Of a DNA stretch of 18,117 nucleotides, positions 7,594-13,506 are shown piece by piece (position 1 is the stretch's first letter; each line of letters begins with the position of its first letter). A program made the translations under genes and the position numbers. The notes beneath the pieces were generated by a model that was not told where the DNA came from, did no database searches, and saw only the letters and a list, made by a program, of their open reading frames with translations. The stretch spans positions 1-18,117 of the forward strand of contig JAKCCY010000049.1 in NCBI GenBank assembly GCA_021838765.1. The letters run 5' to 3'. The stretch comes from Nitrospirota bacterium (GTDB lineage: Bacteria; Nitrospirota_A; Leptospirillia; Leptospirillales; Leptospirillaceae).

Positions 7594-8856
7594 TCAGTTT
7601 CCATCCTGAAAAATTTTCCGGATGATCTCGTTTCCGTCGACCGATTCTCCTGCAAGAGCCATAGCGAGAAGCTGTCCACCGATGAGATCTGACGACAGAA
7701 TCATATCAGGATGGACTCGCCTGACCCTTGCCAGCTTCTCCCTGTCTCTGACGGAAACAACTGTTTTAGCAACAGCCCCTGTTTCCCGGGCCGCAAGAAC
7801 AACAAAAGCGTTGTCAGCGTCATCTTCGAGAAGCGCCAGTACCGCCAACGCATCGAGGATACCCGATTTCTTCAGTGTTTCCGGATCCATGGGATCGCCC
7901 TCAACCTGATCTATTTTCTCCCATTCGGCATCAACTCTCCTCGCGGGAACAATAAATGTAACAGGAAATCCCCTCCGGACAAGTTCCTCATAGGTGTTCA
8001 TTGCCAGTGCACTCGTTCCGACCATGATGTAATGGTTTTTTCGGATCATTCCTTTTTTTTCTCCCATCAGAAGATGTTGGACCCGATCATTCATCAGGGG
8101 AAGAATGACCGTAGAAAGCGATGCCGTAAAAACGCTGATCCCCAAAATAATAATTGAAACGGTAAAAATCCGGGCATCGTCTGTAACCGGCACAATATCA
8201 CCATACCCAACAGTAGACATTGTCACAACAGCATAATAAAAAGAGGTCAAAAGATTCTTGATCGGAGGATTAAATCCCATACCCAGCAAAAATGACCCAA
8301 AGACTGCATAAGAAAACAGGAGAATGATGCTGATCAGGGAAAACATCGTCCCCGTTGCAACGTTTGAGCGGTAGAATTGCCGGCGAAAAACAAGGAGCCC
8401 GGCAAACAAAACGAGGTCTCCCATAGACGGTAAAACGAGGTGACCGTGATTTTGACGGAATAAAATCAGAAAAGAGGCAGAAGAAAGAACAATTCCTGCC
8501 GCCCATGCAAATCGGGAACGAAAAACAAGCCCGATCCCCATTAAAATCTGCAAGAGACCGATGAGGCTTCTGACGCTTCCCATCCAGTGCTGGAAGAATG
8601 CGGGAAGATGGCTGAAGTCCTCTACCGGTCCATAACGAATAATCCCTTCACTTAAAAGCCTGATCTGATCAAGAAGCGGCAAGATATTTCTGACACCAAG
8701 GAGGACCAGGATCAGGGCAAGAACACCATGGGGAAACCAGAATTGAGGATGAAATTTCCCCATGGTGCCGGTGGGCCATTTCGCAACAAACAAGCGGACA
8801 ACCCCTCTTGCCTCATTCCACTTGGAAGTCCATTGACTTAAAAAATCTTTCAGCAT
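7594..8856 (-). CDS. kch: Kch-type potassium channel with RCK (TrkA-N) domain
   Basis: The 420-residue protein resembles E. coli Kch along its whole length (417 residues). It has about five or six membrane segments, the pore helix and selectivity filter TMSTVGYGD (filter TVGYGD, 215-220), and an inner helix near 228-254. A cytosolic RCK domain follows from about 274 (HYIMVGTSALAMNTYEEL), with EGDPMDPETLKKSGI (319-333) and DDADNAFVVLAA (345-356) as in Kch. The S4-like segment has few arginines, so strong voltage gating is not expected. It would allow K+ flow across the inner membrane, adjusting membrane potential. Its start lies 69 bases after the glutamate decarboxylase stop on the same strand, so the pair is probably one transcript. 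The ribosome site (GGAAGCAGG) is only moderate. Confidence 0.9.
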   Translation of the reverse strand: MLKDFLSQWTSKWNEARGVVRLFVAKWPTGTMGKFHPQFWFPHGVLALILVLLGVRNILPLLDQIRLLSEGIIRYGPVEDFSHLPAFFQHWMGSVRSLIGLLQILMGIGLVFRSRFAWAAGIVLSSASFLILFRQNHGHLVLPSMGDLVLFAGLLVFRRQFYRSNVATGTMFSLISIILLFSYAVFGSFLLGMGFNPPIKNLLTSFYYAVVTMSTVGYGDIVPVTDDARIFTVSIIILGISVFTASLSTVILPLMNDRVQHLLMGEKKGMIRKNHYIMVGTSALAMNTYEELVRRGFPVTFIVPARRVDAEWEKIDQVEGDPMDPETLKKSGILDALAVLALLEDDADNAFVVLAARETGAVAKTVVSVRDREKLARVRRVHPDMILSSDLIGGQLLAMALAGESVDGNEIIRKIFQDGN

Positions 8857-8925
8857 CTAAGAACCTGCTTCCAAATAGGACAAAAACACCACTGCAATGT
8901 TCCTGGGCTCCCAATATCTGTCCGC

Positions 8926-10299
8926 TCAACAGACCAGCGGGGATCCTTTAACGGACAGGGAAGGATTCTTCAGAATTTGTGAAGAAATATCAAGATGTTC
9001 CAGCAGGTGCTCCAGCATGTTTTTGCTCACCTGTTCCCTGACAACCACCCTGAGAACAGAAAGACCCTGTGCATCGGGGGGGAGAGTATAGGCCGGAACA
9101 ATCCACCCAAACTTTCTGAGCTCGGATGAAATCTCCATTTCCCTTCCCGCATGCGGGGCGCGCAGAGAAAAAGCAACAATCGGGAGAGAAGGAGATGGAT
9201 CGATCGGAGTAAAAAAAGAAGACTCTGAAAGCTTTCCTGCAAAGAAGCGGGCGTTTTCACGGCAGTTTTCAAGAATTTGTTTGTATCCCTTCTTCCCCAG
9301 TCTGAGCAAATTATAATACTGGGCAATGACGAATGCCGCATTTGAGGAAAAGTTAAGAGTGTACGTTTCCTCCTCCGCCCCCAGATAGTTCACCCGAAAG
9401 ACCAGGTCATCCGGCAGATCGGATCTGTCCCGAAACAGGAGCCATCCTATTCCTGGGTAAACCAGACCAAATTTATGTCCAGAGACATTAATCGATCTGA
9501 CATGGCTCAGACGGAAGTCCCATACAAGCTCCGGTTCAAGAAAGGGCAACAGAAATCCTCCGCTCGCCCCGTCCACATGGATCGGCACAAAGTAGCCCTT
9601 ATCCCGGAAAAGCTTTTCAAGGGCATCGTTTAACTCCACAACAGGATCCACCTGACCGGTGAATGTTGTACCCAGGACAGCTCCAACCGCGATGGTGTTT
9701 TCATCCACCAGGGAAAGTGCCCCGGCAACATCGAGTACAAAACGGTCCGAAGTCAGCGGAACCGTCCTGAGCTCCACATCAAAGTATCGACAGAACTTTT
9801 CCCAGACAACATGAACATCTCCACCAACAACCAGATTGGGAGAGTCCGAGGGAAGCCCCTTCTTTTTCCGGTTGTTTTGCCATTTTTTTTTATGGGCTAG
9901 GAGCCCGAGAAGAATGGCCTCCGATGAGCCAATCGTCGATGTTCCCGTCACATCCTGATCCTGTGGTGCATGAAACAGGGATGCCAGCATGTGAATGACC
10001 CTGTGCTGGATCAACCCTGTCTGGGGGTATTCACTTTGATCCACAAGATTTTTTTGAAGATTTTCCATAATGAGCTTCTGAGCTTCCGGCTCCATCCAGG
10101 TTGTAACAAATGAGGCCAGGTTCAGGGAAGGATTTCCATCAAGTTCCAGTTCATCATGAATAATCTGATAGGCGCTTTGTGGCGTCATCCCATTTCCGGG
10201 CATGCGAAAAGCCGCCAGATCATTCGCAAAAAACCGGGTTCCGTATGTTGGAGCCAGAAATTCTCCAGATTCACTCGCATGATGTCGTCTTGTCAGCAT
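8926..10299 (-). CDS. gadB: Glutamate decarboxylase (PLP-dependent)
   Basis: The enzyme converts L-glutamate to GABA and CO2, consuming a cytoplasmic proton. It is 457 residues long (E. coli GadB 466) and collinear with it. Visible sites are GTSTIGSSEA (119-128), HVDGASGGF (241-249) with Asp243 for the PLP ring nitrogen, and SGHKFG with Lys276 forming the Schiff base, at the same numbering as GadB. It ends SPLVC, lacking the terminal HT whose His465 closes the E. coli active site at neutral pH. The N-terminus is also different from GadB. The start ATG follows AGGAGAG closely. kch is next on the same strand; the Glu/GABA antiporter gadC is absent from the window. The gene is divergent from ldhA across a 326-base structured region. 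gadA and gadB cannot be told apart here. Confidence 0.93.
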   Translation of the reverse strand: MLTRRHHASESGEFLAPTYGTRFFANDLAAFRMPGNGMTPQSAYQIIHDELELDGNPSLNLASFVTTWMEPEAQKLIMENLQKNLVDQSEYPQTGLIQHRVIHMLASLFHAPQDQDVTGTSTIGSSEAILLGLLAHKKKWQNNRKKKGLPSDSPNLVVGGDVHVVWEKFCRYFDVELRTVPLTSDRFVLDVAGALSLVDENTIAVGAVLGTTFTGQVDPVVELNDALEKLFRDKGYFVPIHVDGASGGFLLPFLEPELVWDFRLSHVRSINVSGHKFGLVYPGIGWLLFRDRSDLPDDLVFRVNYLGAEEETYTLNFSSNAAFVIAQYYNLLRLGKKGYKQILENCRENARFFAGKLSESSFFTPIDPSPSLPIVAFSLRAPHAGREMEISSELRKFGWIVPAYTLPPDAQGLSVLRVVVREQVSKNMLEHLLEHLDISSQILKNPSLSVKGSPLVC

Positions 10300-10393
10300 T
10301 TTCTCTCCTTTTTGGATTTTAAGGCCTGAAAGACCGATTCATTCAATGATGTCGCTCCCGATGGAGAAAACAGAAAGAGGCAGTTACTTTATT

Positions 10394-10405
10394 TTATCGC
10401 TTCAT
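10394..10405 (-). CDS. Three-codon open frame (Met-Lys-Arg-stop) with ideal ribosome site in the gadB leader
   Basis: On the minus strand a full AAGGAGG (10418-10412) lies 7 bases before ATG AAG CGA TAA (10405-10394), about 95 bases upstream of the gadB start. A perfect Shine-Dalgarno sequence in non-coding DNA is unusual, and the frame closes at once. It may be a minimal leader peptide or ribosome landing site in the gadB transcript, or chance. No longer frame uses this ribosome site. Confidence 0.25.
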   Translation of the reverse strand: MKR

Positions 10406-10542
10406 CGTCGTCCTCCTTATCGTTGATTTGTCATTTCCCCGGTCATCCGGCAAAGCTCCCGAAGGGAGCTCCTCAAACAATATGCCGGGAGACCGAGAGT
10501 GACAGCTCTCCACGATGCTTCATCCGGAATTGGAATGAACCC

Positions 10543-10619
10543 GGAAAAGGACTATCCTTTTCCTGCCGGACTTGCGTTGGCGGCATCGTCTGATTTCCTA
10601 AACTCCGCCAGGAAAGGAG
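10543..10619 (+). promoter_or_regulatory. Possible Shine-Dalgarno sequestering switch in the ldhA leader
   Basis: GGAAAAGGA (10543-10551) pairs perfectly with TCCTTTTCC (10555-10563) across loop CTA. The same TCCTTTTCC can pair, with one bulged T, to GGAAAGGA (10611-10618), which is the ldhA ribosome site. The two pairings exclude one another. A further stem TGGCGG/CCGCCA (10578-10583, 10605-10610) would bring the sequestering segment and the ribosome site near each other. The local hairpin should dominate by default, leaving the site open. Confidence 0.4.
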
Positions 10620-10625
10620 ATTGCG

Positions 10626-11624
10626 ATGAGAGTACTGGTCACAAGCGCGCGCCCCTATGACAAAACCTTTCTCGATTGCGCCAATCAGGGAGTGCACAAG
10701 TTACAGTATCTCGAAAGCATCCTTGACCGGAATACCGCTCCACTCGCAGCGGGGTTCCCTGCGATCTCCTGTTTTGTCGACGATATTCTCGATGGACCGG
10801 TTCTTTCAATTCTTGCAAAAGGCGGAACACGCCTTCTGGCCCTTCGGAGCACAGGATTTAATCACGTCGATCTCGATTCAGCCGCAAATCTCGGGATTAC
10901 GGTCATGCGGGTTCAGGATTACTCTCCCTATTCAGTCGCTGAATTTGCCCTGGGATTGATTCTCGCACTGAACAGACATCTCCACAAAGCCTATAACAGA
11001 GTCAGGGAAGAGAATTTTCTCCTTGATGGGCTGATGGGCTTTGACATGCACGGGAAAACCGTCGGAATAATTGGAACAGGAAAAATCGGACTGGCCCTTG
11101 CCAGGATTCTCAACGGCATGGGCTGCTCGCTTCTTGGACACGATCTTTGGGAAAATCCTCAATGCCTGGAACTTGGAATGAAGTATGTCGAACTCGATAC
11201 ACTTCTCTCTCAATCGTTAATCACAAGCCTGCATATTCCCCTGACTTCCCAGACCTACCATCTGATCAATGCCGACAGACTCCAAAAGATGCCGGATTGT
11301 GCCATTCTTATCAACACCAGCCGGGGTGCACTGATCGATACAAAAGCTCTCGTCGATGCTCTCAAGGCAAAACGCCTCGGAGGGGCCGGACTTGATGTCT
11401 ATGAGGAAGAAACAGCCCTTTATTTCAGAAATTTTTCTGATGAGATCATCACTGATGACCTATTTTCCCGGCTTCTGACCTTTCCCAATGTCATCGTCAC
11501 CGGACATCAGGCTTTTTTCACCAGAGAGGCCATGAAAACAATTGCCGAAACAACCATCGAAAATCTTTCCGACTTCGAAGCTGGCAGGGCGAACAAAAAC
11601 ATTGTTGGACCAGTCTCTCCCTGA
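10626..11624 (+). CDS. ldhA: Fermentative D-lactate dehydrogenase (D-2-hydroxyacid dehydrogenase family)
   Basis: The enzyme reduces pyruvate to D-lactate with NADH in the cytoplasm. The 332-residue sequence is collinear with E. coli LdhA (329): RSTGFNHVDLD (74-84), the Rossmann motif GTGKIG (150-155), NTSRGALID with catalytic Arg233, DVYEEE with Glu262, and TGHQAFFTREA with catalytic His294. The LdhA-specific middle part (YxRVREENFLLDGLMGFDMHGKT-like order) and the C-terminal NLSDFEAG support D-lactate over other 2-hydroxyacids. The ATG has GGAAAGGAG (10611-10619) 6 bases upstream, inside a possible RNA switch. The stop codon abuts that of convergent bioD. A lactate dehydrogenase would be unexpected if the host is a strict aerobic chemolithotroph, so overflow or microaerobic redox balance is a guess. 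Confidence 0.9.
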   Translation: MRVLVTSARPYDKTFLDCANQGVHKLQYLESILDRNTAPLAAGFPAISCFVDDILDGPVLSILAKGGTRLLALRSTGFNHVDLDSAANLGITVMRVQDYSPYSVAEFALGLILALNRHLHKAYNRVREENFLLDGLMGFDMHGKTVGIIGTGKIGLALARILNGMGCSLLGHDLWENPQCLELGMKYVELDTLLSQSLITSLHIPLTSQTYHLINADRLQKMPDCAILINTSRGALIDTKALVDALKAKRLGGAGLDVYEEETALYFRNFSDEIITDDLFSRLLTFPNVIVTGHQAFFTREAMKTIAETTIENLSDFEAGRANKNIVGPVSP

Positions 11625-12341
11625 TCACTCTTCCCGGGAACCGGAAACAAGGGAGAATCTTTTATTTTCCCATACAAAAACATCAATTTCTGGAAAAATC
11701 CTGCAAAAAGTCCCCGGATTCAGCAGAGAAGCAAGAGGATTCGGATCAGGGATCGGCCTTGGCACAAGAACCAGGGAAAGAGTTCCGGTAAGACGGGATC
11801 TCAGGTATTGAACAGCCAGAAGAGTCTGAGACAGGGTTCCGATATGAGGATGAGAAACAAGAATGGTATGAAAGGGCCATTTGACTTCCTTGATGACAGA
11901 CAAGAGCCCCTCTCCATCAGGAAAAAATGGAGAACAGACCCCCCCCGCCCCTTCAATGACAGTCATATCCGCTTCCCTGTACAACGAATGAAACTTTTGA
12001 AGAAGATCGGTCCTGGATATGAGGGCCCCCACCCTTTCCGCTGCAGTCATGGGATCAATCGGATCCGGGAAACAGTATCCGGTCATGGCTCGAAAGTGAT
12101 GTGGCCGATTTTGAGACAATACCAGACCTGCATCACCAGCTGGGTCATCCGGAGAGGAAACACCCGTCTGGGCGGGCTTGAAATAGGAAACAGCCATTCC
12201 CATGCCCAGACAAATGCCCACAATAGAAGAAGAAACGAGAGTCTTCCCCACATTGGTATCTGTTCCCAGGACAAATACAGCCTTTGGCGGAGGAGAAGGA
12301 ATCGGAAGAAGCGACGATTCAGGATCTTTTCCGGATACCAT
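11625..12341 (-). CDS. bioD: Dethiobiotin synthetase
   Basis: BioD closes the ureido ring of dethiobiotin from DAPA, CO2 and ATP, the step before biotin synthase. The 238-residue product has the P-loop GTDTNVGKT (26-34), KPAQTG carrying the substrate-binding lysine, the motif EGAGG, and HIGTLSQTLL as in BioD proteins (HIGTLNHTLL-like). About 20 Pro/Ser-rich residues precede the P-loop strand. I chose ATG at 12341 over the TTG three bases earlier; the ribosome site is weak (GGCGG) and lies within the preceding aminotransferase gene, which overlaps bioD by 23 bases, so coupling is likely. No other biotin gene is in the window, although the biotin-dependent AccBC is about 9 kb away. The C-terminal third is divergent from E. 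coli BioD. Confidence 0.86.
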   Translation of the reverse strand: MVSGKDPESSLLPIPSPPPKAVFVLGTDTNVGKTLVSSSIVGICLGMGMAVSYFKPAQTGVSSPDDPAGDAGLVLSQNRPHHFRAMTGYCFPDPIDPMTAAERVGALISRTDLLQKFHSLYREADMTVIEGAGGVCSPFFPDGEGLLSVIKEVKWPFHTILVSHPHIGTLSQTLLAVQYLRSRLTGTLSLVLVPRPIPDPNPLASLLNPGTFCRIFPEIDVFVWENKRFSLVSGSREE

Positions 12342-13506
12342 CAATGACCGCCGAAAGGACTGCGTTCTGCTCAGAGTCTGTCAACTCCGGAAAGACAGGT
12401 AGCGACAGAACCTCTGATGACAACATGTCGGTAACAGGAAGGTTTTGGCCCGGAAGACAGGAAAAGGCCTCCTGACGATGCTGCGGAAGAGGATAATAGA
12501 TCTCCGAACCTATTTGCCTGCTGGCAAGGAAGTCTTTCAGTTTGTCCCTGTTTCCCGCTCCTGTGACGCGGACCGTATACTGATGATAAACATGCTTGGC
12601 CCCTGAAGCCACGACCGGAAGCAGAAGCCCTGGAGTGGATTTGAGATTTTCATTGTATGTCCGGGCGATCGTCTCCCTTCTCCTGTTCCAGGAATGAAGG
12701 TGCCCGAGCTTGACTCCCAGGATGGCCGCCTGAATAGCATCGAGACGGGAGTTGTAGCCAAGCTCATCATGGTAGTAACGGCGAAGGCTCCCGTGGACGC
12801 GAAGAGATCGCAAATGTGCATCGACATCCCCACGCATTGTCGCAATCATGCCTCCGTCTCCCCCACCCCCAAGATTTTTTGTAGGGAAAAAAGAATAAGC
12901 GGCCGCAACAGAATAAGTGCCGGGAGGCTTTCCATGATCTTCGGCGCCAATAGCCTGGCATGCGTCCTCAACAATCCAGAGACCTTCAGAACTGGCAAAG
13001 GAGGAGAGAGACTGCATGTCCGCCATCTGACCATATAAATGGACGACCACGATACCGGAAATTCTCGATCCTGTTGACTTGTCAAACCAGAGACCATTCC
13101 GGCGCTCTCCCCGGAGGGCGAGCATCTCCCCCAGTTCTTTTGTCGTAACATTGAACGTATCGGGATTGACCTCCGTGAAGAGGGGCCGACCACCTGCCAA
13201 GAAGATTGAGGATGCCGATGCGTAAAAAGTGAAGGATGGCACAAGAACAGTTTCTCCTGCTTTGAGTCCTGCGGCTCTCAGGGAAAGGATCAGCGCATCC
13301 GTTCCTGAGGCGACACCTACCGCATGGGGTAGTCCCCACCAGGAAGCCATCTTTTCCTCAAAACGACGAACGCTCTCTCCCAAAATAAACTGTTGGGTTG
13401 AAAGAACAGAGGAAACGACAGGGAGGATCTCATCCTGAATTTGGGCGTATTGCCTCGTCAGGTCGAAAAAGGGAACGGGGTTGTGCGCATCTTTCTCAGT
13501 CGACAT
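12319..13506 (-). CDS. DegT/DnrJ/EryC1/StrS family sugar-nucleotide aminotransferase
   Basis: These PLP enzymes transaminate keto-sugar nucleotides, giving amino sugars for surface polysaccharide or glycan. The 395-residue protein starts PVPFFDL, a typical opening of the family, and has GVASGTDALILSL (64-76) for the PLP phosphate, the FTFYASASSIFLAGG region, EDACQAIGA (180-188) with the ring-binding Asp, and SFFPTKNLGGGGDGG with PLP Lys210. The exact sugar cannot be read from sequence. I chose ATG 13506: AAAGGA sits about 7 bases upstream, and the ATG two codons earlier is too close. It overlaps the stop of the upstream TPR gene by 11 bases and overlaps bioD downstream. galE, 3.5 kb away on the other strand, supports a sugar-nucleotide context. 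Confidence 0.88.
   Translation of the reverse strand: MSTEKDAHNPVPFFDLTRQYAQIQDEILPVVSSVLSTQQFILGESVRRFEEKMASWWGLPHAVGVASGTDALILSLRAAGLKAGETVLVPSFTFYASASSIFLAGGRPLFTEVNPDTFNVTTKELGEMLALRGERRNGLWFDKSTGSRISGIVVVHLYGQMADMQSLSSFASSEGLWIVEDACQAIGAEDHGKPPGTYSVAAAYSFFPTKNLGGGGDGGMIATMRGDVDAHLRSLRVHGSLRRYYHDELGYNSRLDAIQAAILGVKLGHLHSWNRRRETIARTYNENLKSTPGLLLPVVASGAKHVYHQYTVRVTGAGNRDKLKDFLASRQIGSEIYYPLPQHRQEAFSCLPGQNLPVTDMLSSEVLSLPVFPELTDSEQNAVLSAVIDGIRKRS

Larger units (their letters stand above)
10300..10625. promoter_or_regulatory. Divergent, hairpin-rich intergenic region between gadB and ldhA
   Basis: This 326-base gap must hold the control signals for both genes. It contains AGCTCCC/GGGAGCT with loop GAA (10454-10470), GAGAG/CTCTC (about 10494-10510), the 9-bp hairpin at 10543-10563, a long-range TCCGGCA/TGCCGGA pair (10446-10452, 10564-10570), TGGCGG/CCGCCA (10578-10583, 10605-10610), and a direct repeat TCATCCGG (10443-10450, 10520-10527). 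On the minus strand, AAGGAGG precedes a three-codon reading frame. I could not assign a convincing -35/-10 pair in either direction. It does not match the riboswitch classes I know. Confidence 0.6.

Noticed and set aside
7622..8157. Plus-strand frames antisense to kch
   Set aside because: Composition is that of a reversed membrane-protein gene; the minus-strand product is clearly Kch-like.
10440..10625. Known riboswitch class in the ldhA leader
   Set aside because: Conserved cores of glycine, fluoride, guanidine, TPP, cobalamin, SAM and c-di-GMP classes could not be found by eye.
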